From CAZCCC01 sp964535715 (lineage in GTDB: Bacteria > Patescibacteriota > Patescibacteriia > Buchananbacterales > UBA6539): a DNA stretch of 30,909 bases. Below the pieces are notes generated by a model, which made no database searches, was not told the DNA's origin, and saw only the letters and a program-made list of their open reading frames with translations. The translations under genes and the position numbers were made by a program. This document shows, one piece after another, positions 14,484 to 21,136 of this stretch. The DNA lies in contig CAZHUO010000018.1 in assembly GCA_964535715.1 (NCBI GenBank), positions 1-30,909 on the forward strand, in the 5' to 3' direction. The number at the start of each line of letters is the position of its first letter. Within the stretch, counting starts at the first letter, position 1.

Positions 14484-15299
14484 TTATTTTAATATCAAAA
14501 TAAGTAAAATAATCGCCGCTAAAATAATCCGGTAATAAGCAAAAATCTTCAAAGAATGATTCTGCAAGAATTTCAAAAAATACTTAATGCAAAAAAAACC
14601 GGTGATTGCCGCTGATAAAAATCCCAAAGCCAAAATAAGGTAATTTAATTCGTTTGCTTGATTTAAAAACAAGTCAATGGTTTTTTTTGCTCCGGCAGCA
14701 AAAACAATCGGTATTGAAAGCAAAAAAGAAAACCTGGCAGCATCTTCCCGTTTTAACTTTTGACTCAAACCTGCTATAATGGTAATGCCGGAACGTGAAA
14801 CACCGGGAATCAAAGCGATTATTTGAGCTATGCCGATAATTATTGAATTAGTTAAAGAAAGCTGCTTAATCGTTTTTTCCTTGGAAAAATACAAATCAAA
14901 AAAATAAAGTAGAATGCCAACAATTACGAGCATTAAAGCGACTAAAAAAGTGCTTCGAAAAACTGTCTCAATTGAACTTTCTAAAAAATAACCGGCAATT
15001 GCAGCGGGAATTGTCGCTAATAATAAATACCAAGACAGACGCTGGTCGATGTTATTTTTTAAGTCCCATTTTACAAGGCTTTGTAACCAGGCCTCCAAAT
15101 AACGCCGAATGTCTTTCCAAAAAAATAAAACTAAAGCAGCCAATGTTCCCAGGTGCAAAACCACGTCAAATGCCAAATCATCCGGCAGATTGAATTTGAA
15201 CAAATCATGGAAAAGCACCAGGTGGCCCGAACTGGAAACGGGCAAAAATTCAGTCAATCCTTGAACAACTCCCGCTAAAATTGAATAAATTAATTCCAT
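14484..15299 (-). CDS. uppP: Undecaprenyl-diphosphatase UppP (BacA)
   Basis: Polytopic membrane enzyme that dephosphorylates undecaprenyl diphosphate to regenerate the lipid carrier of cell-wall and glycan synthesis. The first catalytic block GLTEFLPVSSSGHLVL (about 15-30, with the conserved Glu and SSSGH) and the second block PGVSRSG (about 164-170) are both present, and hydrophobic helices cover most of the 271 aa. It supplies carrier for murein (murF, ftsI, mltG) and for the glycan operon at 19264-30759. It is transcribed divergently from the PAP2-related gene starting at 15323; only 23 bp separate the two start codons. Confidence 0.96.
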   Translation of the reverse strand: MELIYSILAGVVQGLTEFLPVSSSGHLVLFHDLFKFNLPDDLAFDVVLHLGTLAALVLFFWKDIRRYLEAWLQSLVKWDLKNNIDQRLSWYLLLATIPAAIAGYFLESSIETVFRSTFLVALMLVIVGILLYFFDLYFSKEKTIKQLSLTNSIIIGIAQIIALIPGVSRSGITIIAGLSQKLKREDAARFSFLLSIPIVFAAGAKKTIDLFLNQANELNYLILALGFLSAAITGFFCIKYFLKFLQNHSLKIFAYYRIILAAIILLILILK

Positions 15300-15322
15300 A
15301 CTTAATTCATAATTCTAAAAAA

Positions 15323-15751
15323 ATGGACTTCTCCTACATCATTATACCAATAATCGTTATAATTTCCAGCCAGGCAATAAAATTGCTGACCGACGGCATT
15401 AGGGGAAATTTTGATTTATACAATCTTTTTATAAGCTATGGCGGATTTCCTTCGGCTCATACCGCTTTTGCCGTTTCCGTTACAACTCTTGCCGGCTTGC
15501 GGTTAGGCTTTGATTCGGCCATTTTCGGAGTTTCCTTAATTTTTACGCTATTAATCATGCGCGATGCGGTTGCTTTCCGCGGACTGCTCGGAAAACAGGC
15601 AAAGGTATTCAATCAGCTCATTAGAAGGATGCCTAATTCCGAAAAAAAAGATATGCCCCTTTTTCGCGAAAGAATGGGACACAGCGCATTTGAAGTTTTT
15701 GGCGGAGCAGTTTGGGGAATATTTCTAACCTATTTTTTAAACTTGTTGTAA
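15323..15751 (+). CDS. Divergent PAP2 / acid phosphatase-VanPerase-related membrane protein (YuiD-like, DUF212)
   Basis: Small integral membrane protein of 142 aa. Family motifs are GGFPSAHTAFAVSVTTLAG (usually GMPSSHSA), LIMRDAVAFRGLLGKQAKVFNQL (usually MYDAxGVRRxAGxQA..LN) and RMGHSAFEVFGGAVWGI (usually LGHTPxEVxxG). Its function is unknown; by fold it could be a lipid phosphatase. I chose the ATG at 15323 (MDFSYII) over an upstream in-frame start at 15281, because the family begins with a short lead into the first helix and the earlier start would overlap uppP. The arrangement with uppP, two membrane phosphatase-like genes head to head, suggests a shared role in lipid-carrier metabolism. 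Confidence 0.85.
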   Translation: MDFSYIIIPIIVIISSQAIKLLTDGIRGNFDLYNLFISYGGFPSAHTAFAVSVTTLAGLRLGFDSAIFGVSLIFTLLIMRDAVAFRGLLGKQAKVFNQLIRRMPNSEKKDMPLFRERMGHSAFEVFGGAVWGIFLTYFLNLL

Positions 15752-15772
15752 TCGATAAAATCTAAATTTTTT

Positions 15773-15803
15773 ATCCGTAAAAAATTAAGACGGATTTTTT
15801 TAT
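15773..15803 (+). terminator. Terminator of the divergent PAP2 gene
   Basis: A 6-bp stem ATCCGT/ACGGAT (15773-15778 with 15790-15795, 11-nt loop) is followed by seven T on the plus strand. The T-run overlaps the mutM stop codon at the convergent gene end. Confidence 0.65.
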
Positions 15804-16681
15804 TTCTGGCACATTTTACAAAAATGCGTTCCCCTGCCGTTCAGCTTTATTTTTTGTATAATGCCGCTACACCTCTTACATTTCTCCCCTTTCCGACCAT
15901 AGACTTTCAAATAAGGCTCCATTCTGCCCTTACTTCCGTCAAGCTGGATGTAAGTATTGGCTGAAGTCCCTTTTTTGGAAATAGCAAACTTTAAAATCTT
16001 AATTATGCAGTTATATAATTTTTTTGCTTCATCTGGCTTGATTTCCTTTATTATTCTTGTAGGCATTACCCCGGCGCAAAAACAGCTTTCATCGGCATAG
16101 ATATTACCTATTCCGGCAATTAAAGCCTGATCCATTAAAACTTGCTTAATTTTTCGATTTGGATATCTTTTTAGAATCTTTTGAAACTTCTTAAGCGTAA
16201 ATTCTTTACCCAACGGTTCCAAACCAAATTCACCTAATAACTTATCAACTTGCAACTTATCAACTAGCTTCATCCAACCAAATTTGCGCAAGTCATTAAA
16301 ATAAAGTTTTGAGCCATCAGTAAAATAAAAAATAATGTGGGTAAACTTATTCGGCAAATTATCTAGCCCGCCCGGCTGAGGATGACCGCCAACAATTAGC
16401 TTGTAGCTTTTAGGTTGTAGCTTATTAGGGGCAAAAATAAGCTGGCCTGACATTTTAAGATGAATTAACAAAAATAAACCGCCGGACAACTCAAAAATCA
16501 AAACCTTGGCTCGCCTTTGGATTCCAAGGATTTTTTTATTTTTTATTTGTTGTTGAAACTTTTTTGGTGGCAAAGGCTTAACCATCTTTGGAACTTTTAT
16601 TCCAGCACTTTTGATGGTTTTTTTTATTACAGCTAAAGCCAGTTCGCGGCGCAGAGTTTCCACTTCGGGCAATTCCGGCAT
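15800..16681 (-). CDS. mutM: Formamidopyrimidine-DNA glycosylase MutM (Fpg)
   Basis: Base-excision enzyme that removes 8-oxoguanine and formamidopyrimidines from DNA. The N-terminus MPELPEVETLRREL carries the catalytic Pro (after Met removal) and Glu. Further blocks are HLKMSGQL, NIYADESCFCAGVMPTR and a C-terminal zinc finger with Cys268, 271, 288 and 291 and the RGT motif (283-285). Length is 293 aa. Two low-conservation loops contain tandem DNA repeats: 16396-16429 (around NKLQPKSYKL) and 16239-16268 (VDKL repeated). It is the last gene of the maf operon and sits near an MTH1-like NUDIX enzyme that would act on the same lesion in the nucleotide pool. Confidence 0.96.
   Translation of the reverse strand: MPELPEVETLRRELALAVIKKTIKSAGIKVPKMVKPLPPKKFQQQIKNKKILGIQRRAKVLIFELSGGLFLLIHLKMSGQLIFAPNKLQPKSYKLIVGGHPQPGGLDNLPNKFTHIIFYFTDGSKLYFNDLRKFGWMKLVDKLQVDKLLGEFGLEPLGKEFTLKKFQKILKRYPNRKIKQVLMDQALIAGIGNIYADESCFCAGVMPTRIIKEIKPDEAKKLYNCIIKILKFAISKKGTSANTYIQLDGSKGRMEPYLKVYGRKGEKCKRCSGIIQKIKLNGRGTHFCKMCQK
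16239..16268. repeat. 15-bp tandem repeat inside mutM
   Basis: AACTTATCAACTTGC (16239-16253) is followed by AACTTATCAACTAGC (16254-16268), one mismatch in 15. It keeps frame and encodes LVDK followed by LQVDKL just before the GLEPLG block. Confidence 0.65.
16396..16429. repeat. 14-bp tandem repeat inside mutM
   Basis: TTAGCTTGTAGCTT (16396-16409), TTAGGTTGTAGCTTA (16410-16424) and a partial TTAGG on the plus strand. The unit resembles the one in tsaB (6007-6040). It codes for the low-conservation peptide NKLQPKSYKL. Confidence 0.6.
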
Positions 16682-16682
16682 A

Positions 16683-16940
16683 TTATTTATTTTTTGACTT
16701 AACCCAAACTTTTTTGAAAAATGGCAGAGTTAATGTTTGGATCATAAAAGCGACAGCCGGAACAATCGCATTAATCCAAGGTCTTGGCAAATCAATTGCC
16801 CAAAGGTAAACTCCGATTGCCAAATAGCTGAATAAGGCTAAAAGCAGTCGTCGAATCCAGCTGGTTTCCCAGGCCTTGTCAGCTTCAACGCTTTTATTTC
16901 TTTCCTCAATTTTTATTATTCTTTCTTCAAGATTTTCCAT
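16683..16940 (-). CDS. Small two-helix membrane protein (85 aa)
   Basis: I do not recognise a named family. The N-terminal third is a charged helix (NLEERIIKIEERNKSVEADKA), followed by two hydrophobic segments, about 29-48 (RLLLALFSYLAIGVYLWAI) and 54-72 (PWINAIVPAVAFMIQTLTL), with a short proline-containing turn between and a basic tail (KKVWVKSKNK). The positive-inside pattern puts both ends in the cytoplasm. It is sandwiched between mutM (1 nt) and the CoA-binding gene (8 nt), so it is co-transcribed. A partner or stress role is conceivable, but the sequence offers no proof. Confidence 0.75.
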   Translation of the reverse strand: MENLEERIIKIEERNKSVEADKAWETSWIRRLLLALFSYLAIGVYLWAIDLPRPWINAIVPAVAFMIQTLTLPFFKKVWVKSKNK

Positions 16941-16948
16941 AAATTTAT

Positions 16949-17317
16949 CTAATTTTTTCTTTCAATCATTATACAGGCATTATGAATGCATTCAATTCCG
17001 TTTTCTTTGCAGAAATCAATGATTTTCTGACTTTCACTGCCAGGCTGAAGCCAGACTTTTTTAATGCCTAAATTTTTAACTTCTAAAATTACCTGCTCGC
17101 CTACTTTTGGCGGTACGACAAAAATTACTACATCAATATTTTTCGAAATCTCTGACAAGCTTTTGTAGACTTTCAAGCCAAGCAGTTCCCCTGCTTTCGG
17201 ATTTACCGGAAAAACTTTATAACCGGCGGATTTCAAGTCTGCCAAAACCTTAAAGCCGTACTTTTCCTGATTTTCCGAAGCGCCAACAACTACATAATTG
17301 TAATTTTTATTTATCAT
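16949..17317 (-). CDS. CoA-binding domain protein (YccU-like)
   Basis: Single Rossmann-fold CoA-binding domain of 122 aa. The dinucleotide-type loop VVVGASENQEKYGFKVLADL, the FPVNPKAGELLGLKVYKSL segment and the VWLQPGSES block followed by a conserved cysteine region (GIECIHNACIMIE) match stand-alone YccU/YneT-type proteins. In known members the domain resembles that of succinyl-CoA synthetase alpha subunit but has no catalytic half; the physiological role is poorly defined. It is located between the NUDIX gene (2 nt upstream) and the small membrane gene, in the maf-mutM operon. Confidence 0.9.
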   Translation of the reverse strand: MINKNYNYVVVGASENQEKYGFKVLADLKSAGYKVFPVNPKAGELLGLKVYKSLSEISKNIDVVIFVVPPKVGEQVILEVKNLGIKKVWLQPGSESQKIIDFCKENGIECIHNACIMIERKN

Positions 17318-17319
17318 AA

Positions 17320-17784
17320 TTAAATTTCGCCAACCTCAAACAAGTCCTGCTCTAAAATAACGTCAGCCCCGCCATAAAAGAATTTACCCTTGAATTTTTT
17401 TCCGCTTAAAAATAACGGCAGCCAGTGGATATCATCCGGCCACATTTTGGCAAAAGGAATTTCGTCAATCTGAAACCATTTCGGCCGCATTTCATCGCTT
17501 TCGGCTATTTCACCAGAAAAATTATCGGCTTTAAAAATATGAACCTGCATAATTTCCGGGTTGCCTTGAAATTCAAAATCTATAATTCCGACTTTGTTTA
17601 AAGCATTAACGCTTATGCCCGCTTCTTCCTGTATTTCCCGCCTGGCCGCATCTTCAATTGTTTCACCATCATCCACTTTGCCGCCAAAACCGTTGTATCT
17701 ACCCGCGCCAAAACCTCGCTTTTTCATGCCAAGCAAAATTTTAGGGTGCTGGTGGATTATACAAAGCGTCAATAATTTCTTCAT
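17320..17784 (-). CDS. MTH1-like NUDIX hydrolase (oxidised purine nucleoside triphosphatase)
   Basis: The 154-aa product begins MKKLLTLCII and has a complete Nudix box (G35, E41, R49, E50, E53, E54, G56). The surrounding sequence is remarkably like eukaryotic MTH1/NUDT1: LLGMKKRGFGAGRYNGFGGK, ESDEMRPKWFQ and MWPDD. The residues that in human MTH1 read the oxidised base (Asn33, Trp117, Asp119, Asp120) correspond to Asn31, Trp115, Asp117 and Asp118 here, with a constant offset of two. It should therefore sanitise 8-oxo-dGTP or 2-OH-dATP. I chose the ATG at 17784 because it matches the family start; a start further upstream (17826) would overlap the nucleotidyltransferase gene by 37 nt. Confidence 0.9.
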   Translation of the reverse strand: MKKLLTLCIIHQHPKILLGMKKRGFGAGRYNGFGGKVDDGETIEDAARREIQEEAGISVNALNKVGIIDFEFQGNPEIMQVHIFKADNFSGEIAESDEMRPKWFQIDEIPFAKMWPDDIHWLPLFLSGKKFKGKFFYGGADVILEQDLFEVGEI

Positions 17785-17789
17785 AAGAA

Positions 17790-18437
17790 TTATAAACCCC
17801 AAATTTTTCTTACCCTTTCCTGCCACATTTCTTTTCTTTTTTCAATTATTTCCTGGTGATCTTCTTTACTTAATTCTTCCATACGCTTAGTGCGTTTATA
17901 AAGGCTTAAAGCATCTCTCCTAGCCAAGCTTTCAACAATAGAATCAAAAAGTTGCTGTTTCTGCTCGGGGGACAATTTTTGCATTTCTATTAAAATATCT
18001 TTGCGATAATTTTCTATTTTTTTACCGGTAACCATCCTGCTCATTTCAGCCAATACTGTTGACACAAATTCGCCTGGATTTCCTCTGCTTATGCCAGTTC
18101 TAATATCCTGCTTTATCATTTCCGAATTAATATTTTCCTCAATTAAATTAATTTTTATACCTACATCATCTTCAACTTCTTTTTTTAAATCCTTAATAGA
18201 TCTTACTGCATCAGACCCTGTGCCTTTTGGTCGATCATACAAGGCATAAATATCAAGGTCTGAGCCCTCGATATTATAACCGCTAACAACAGAACCAAAA
18301 GGCGCAAGGCCGATATAAGCTTCATTTTCTATAAGTTTATTTTCAATCTTTCTTAATATGGATATCTCATCATAATTTGGTTCCCCGTCGACATTGCGAA
18401 GTATATATAATTTTTTTGCCATCAATTCTTTATTCAT
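17790..18437 (-). CDS. Nucleotidyltransferase (Pol beta superfamily)
   Basis: The N-terminal domain carries the motif FGSVVSGYNIEGSDLDIYALYD (about 47-68), i.e. GS plus DxD (Asp60, Asp62), typical of minimal and poly(A)-polymerase-like nucleotidyltransferases. A third acidic residue may be in IKINLIEEN. The C-terminal half (about 120-215) is helical and highly charged (KIENYRKDILIEMQK, RRDALSLYKRTKRMEEL) and resembles no substrate domain I know. Candidate activities are transfer of NMP to a protein, RNA or small molecule; none is shown. The start overlaps the maf stop (ATGA), so it is translationally coupled to maf; Met6 (18422) is an alternative start. Confidence 0.8.
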   Translation of the reverse strand: MNKELMAKKLYILRNVDGEPNYDEISILRKIENKLIENEAYIGLAPFGSVVSGYNIEGSDLDIYALYDRPKGTGSDAVRSIKDLKKEVEDDVGIKINLIEENINSEMIKQDIRTGISRGNPGEFVSTVLAEMSRMVTGKKIENYRKDILIEMQKLSPEQKQQLFDSIVESLARRDALSLYKRTKRMEELSKEDHQEIIEKRKEMWQERVRKIWGL

Positions 18438-19000
18438 ATTACCTGATTAATCAAATTTTTAGTGATTTCCTTTGGCAGGCCGATAACGCTATCCCTGGCG
18501 CCTTCAATCCGTAACACATGCTTTTGCCAAGGTTCTTCTTCAACCATAAATCCGCCGGCAAATTTGAAAACTTGGCCTTGTTTAATAATTTCATTAATTT
18601 CTTTTTCACCAAAACTGCTGAAATAAACTTTGGCGGTATCAACAGCGCCTGCCCGCTTGCCGCTTTTCGTATTAGTGGCCAAAACAGCAGTCACCGTCTG
18701 AGCCGGATATTTCCCGTAAGCCTGCAAAAATTCTCTGGCTTCCTTTTCATTTTCCGGCTTTTCTAAAACTTTGCCATTACAGAGGACAACAGCGTCGCCT
18801 GTAATCAAAATTACAGGCTCTGATATTTTTGCCAATAAAAAATCGGCTTTGGCGTTAGCAATGGATAAAACCAATTTTTTGGGATTGTTTTGGCGAATTG
18901 CTTTTTCATCAATATCAGCTGCCATTATTTCGAACTTCAATCCCATTTCTTCAAGCATTCGCCTGCGTCCGACCGACTGTGAGCCTAGGATTATTTTCAT
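18434..19000 (-). CDS. maf: Maf-like nucleoside triphosphate pyrophosphatase
   Basis: House-cleaning NTPase of the Maf/Ham1 fold that hydrolyses modified or canonical dTTP/UTP/CTP. The start MKIILGSQSVGRRRMLEEMG matches the Maf N-terminus (LASxSPRRxxLL). The catalytic-loop Asp is in ITGDAVVLCNGKVLEKP, and FAGGFMVEEEPWQKHVLRIEGARDSVIGLP matches the C-terminal block ending in VxGLP. The product is 188 aa. I chose 19000 as start because the family begins MKIILxS; the in-frame extension to 19042 adds 14 non-conserved residues. It is the first gene of the operon running to mutM. Confidence 0.9.
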   Translation of the reverse strand: MKIILGSQSVGRRRMLEEMGLKFEIMAADIDEKAIRQNNPKKLVLSIANAKADFLLAKISEPVILITGDAVVLCNGKVLEKPENEKEAREFLQAYGKYPAQTVTAVLATNTKSGKRAGAVDTAKVYFSSFGEKEINEIIKQGQVFKFAGGFMVEEEPWQKHVLRIEGARDSVIGLPKEITKNLINQVI

Positions 19001-19121
19001 AATATTTCTGTTTTTAATGGCGCTGCTTAAATTTTTTTGCACCTGAAATATTTAATTCAAAACCATGTAAGCAAGCACATTAAATTTTGCATCATGAAAT
19101 TCTATTATTTCATATTCTGAA

Positions 19122-19178
19122 GCCAAGCAATATTTCAGGATGCTGATAAATTATGCTATGTGTAAGCAGTTTTTTCAC
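19122..19178 (-). pseudogene. Relic of a second MTH1-like NUDIX gene (5' end only)
   Basis: From a GTG at 19178 the minus strand reads VKKLLTHSIIYQHPEILLG, closely matching the first 19 residues of the intact NUDIX product (MKKLLTLCIIHQHPKILLG). The DNA is clearly homologous too, for example GCCAAGCAA in both. After this point homology stops and the frame ends at TGA three codons later. The next frame is open for about 30 codons (ending near 19050) but does not look like a NUDIX protein. The rest of the 263-bp gap between maf and the repeat-protein gene holds nothing else that I can identify except the terminator at 19219-19250. Confidence 0.65.
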
Positions 19179-19218
19179 ATTCCCATATATAAATATTACC
19201 AAATTTTCCACAAGTATT

Positions 19219-19250
19219 CAAAAACCGCTCATTTAAAAGCGGCTTTTGAT
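19219..19250 (-). terminator. Terminator of the glycan/surface operon
   Basis: A 5-bp GC-rich stem CCGCT/AGCGG (19225-19229 with 19238-19242, 8-nt loop), with flanking A/T runs that can pair, is followed by TTTTTG on the minus strand. It lies about 20 nt past the stop of the six-repeat protein gene, the last gene of the operon. Confidence 0.7.
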
Positions 19251-19263
19251 ATTTAAGATGTAA

Positions 19264-21087
19264 TTACTTATACTGGGCTAAAATTTCATAACTGACATTA
19301 ATAACGCTATTTCCTTTGTAATTTTCCTGCGGAGTGGCCTGCATTTCAACAAATTTGGCCTTTCCGCCGCTTATTACATAAATCTTCCAGTCAGGAGTCT
19401 TTAGGTAAGTTCCGTCGCCATAGCGCTTAACACCCAAGACTCTTGGCAAAGGTTCAGGCGATTTTGCGCCATTTAAGTAGAAATTTAAAGTATCAATATC
19501 GACATTAAAGATTTCCTGGCCGCTATATTTGCGCAATTCCTCAATTGTTGAAATATATCTGGCTTTCTGATTCTCAATTATATAAGTTTTCTTGTTTTCA
19601 GTCCTGATTAAAGTTCCATCGGAATACTTTTTAACTCCCAAAACCTGCTTAGGCAATGGGTCGGAAACCAAAATTTGATGATACTGGGTCAAAACGGAAT
19701 AATCAACATCTATTATTTTTTTACCGAGATATGAGTCGTGTGGACCGGGGATTGAAGCAATATGCTTGATGTTTCCATTTTCCACTATATATACTTTAAA
19801 GTCCCTGGTTCTTAAAAGAGTGCCATCGCCATAAACCTTTACGCCAAGAATTTTTTGGTCTCCACCGACAGATTGATTCGAATACTGATCCAATACATCA
19901 AATTCAACATTGAATATTTCCTGACCGCCGTATAAAGACAGTTCATAAGGACTATTGATATATCGCGGTTTCTGTAATTCGATAATGTAAACCTTATTGT
20001 CAGGAGTCCTGATTAAAGTACCATCAGCATATTTTTTTGACCCTAAAACAGCTTCTGTGGGTACCGGTTCAAATCTTGGGTTAAGATATCTCTTTAAAAT
20101 CCAGTAATCAACATTATTAATTACCTGACCTTCATATTTTTCGTGTAATTCACTCCAATTATTAATATATCTGGCTTTTTGATTTTCAATTCTGAATATC
20201 CTCCAATCACACGCCCTAACCAATTCCCCGTCACTATAATTTCTTTCGCGCAATGAACGCTGATCAGCATCCATATATTGGTATAGAACCTGAAAATCCA
20301 CATCGAAAATCTTTTCACCATTATAATGGCTCTGTGGCGCAGTAACTAAGCCGATTTGGACTACTTTATTATCCTGAATTCTATAAACCTGAAGATCACA
20401 AGTTCTAAGCAGTGAACCGCTGGTATATTGCTTTTCGCCTAAAACCTGCTGCTCAGTACAGCGGAGATAAGTTTCTAAGACCCTCGGTAAGCCAGGGGCG
20501 TTTATAATTGCAAATTTACCCACGTTGCTAACCTGAAAAGTGACTTTATGATCAGTATCAAAAGCGGCTTTTTTGCCAAAAACCCATTGATTATTATTGT
20601 TTAAGAAATAAATTCCTAAGTTTGAAACATCGGCCGGCAAAACTGGCAATGTTATTGTGATGCTGAGATCCCTATCAAAACCAATTACTTCTTTTCCGCT
20701 CTTTTTTTCAGCTTGAAAATCGTAAATTGTATTACCAACAATATTATCAGTTTCATTACATGGCCTGTTTGAAGGACTTACGCCAACTTCATTTACTTGA
20801 AAAATAGTATATTCCCTGACAGAAAGAGGCGGAACCTCAACTTTAATAGCAGCACCATCTTTGCCACCATAAAAAAGCTGGCCTTCACGCTCCGGCAGGC
20901 TTAAATATAACGGTTCATTCACAGCGGTTATCGGAGGCAAAATTACCCCGCCCATTCCACCACCGTAGCCAAAAGCGACATAATTATTTAGAAAGTCGCC
21001 AGAACCAAGGTTGCCAGATAAAAAAAGAATTAAAAACACTGCAATTGCTGTAATTCCAACATTGACTTTTGAGACATTTTTTAGCAT
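19264..21087 (-). CDS. Exported protein with beta-sandwich region and six ~65-aa C-terminal repeats
   Basis: I do not recognise a named family. The N-terminus has a hydrophobic signal or anchor (VGITAIAVFLILFLSG), then a Gly-rich stretch (FGYGGGMGG) and a region with strands such as LSITITLPVL and FQVSNVGKFAII, similar to bacterial surface beta-sandwich domains. The rest is six tandem repeats of about 65 aa, each of the form VLGxKxYxDGTLIRTxDxKVYII...RYI...Y.GQEIFNVD...L.QY. Repeats 1 and 2 are most diverged (RTCD and RACD). The GTLIRT/KVYII core recalls short beta units common in secreted CPR proteins. I chose the ATG at 21087; in-frame starts at 21096 (ATG) and 21132 (GTG, 4 nt past the previous gene) are possible. 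As the last gene of the glycan operon it may be the displayed or modified product. Confidence 0.75.
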   Translation of the reverse strand: MLKNVSKVNVGITAIAVFLILFLSGNLGSGDFLNNYVAFGYGGGMGGVILPPITAVNEPLYLSLPEREGQLFYGGKDGAAIKVEVPPLSVREYTIFQVNEVGVSPSNRPCNETDNIVGNTIYDFQAEKKSGKEVIGFDRDLSITITLPVLPADVSNLGIYFLNNNNQWVFGKKAAFDTDHKVTFQVSNVGKFAIINAPGLPRVLETYLRCTEQQVLGEKQYTSGSLLRTCDLQVYRIQDNKVVQIGLVTAPQSHYNGEKIFDVDFQVLYQYMDADQRSLRERNYSDGELVRACDWRIFRIENQKARYINNWSELHEKYEGQVINNVDYWILKRYLNPRFEPVPTEAVLGSKKYADGTLIRTPDNKVYIIELQKPRYINSPYELSLYGGQEIFNVEFDVLDQYSNQSVGGDQKILGVKVYGDGTLLRTRDFKVYIVENGNIKHIASIPGPHDSYLGKKIIDVDYSVLTQYHQILVSDPLPKQVLGVKKYSDGTLIRTENKKTYIIENQKARYISTIEELRKYSGQEIFNVDIDTLNFYLNGAKSPEPLPRVLGVKRYGDGTYLKTPDWKIYVISGGKAKFVEMQATPQENYKGNSVINVSYEILAQYK

Positions 21088-21136
21088 AATAAACATAATT
21101 AAAATGTTGTTAATATTAAGTGTGTTAATCACCTTA

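Noticed and set aside
15281..15322. Earlier start for the divergent PAP2-related gene
   Set aside because: It would overlap the 5' end of uppP on the other strand and adds 14 non-family residues; the ATG at 15323 gives the expected N-terminus.
17785..17826. Upstream in-frame start for the NUDIX gene
   Set aside because: It adds 14 residues absent from the family and overlaps the preceding gene by 37 nt; the ATG at 17784 matches MTH1-type N-termini.
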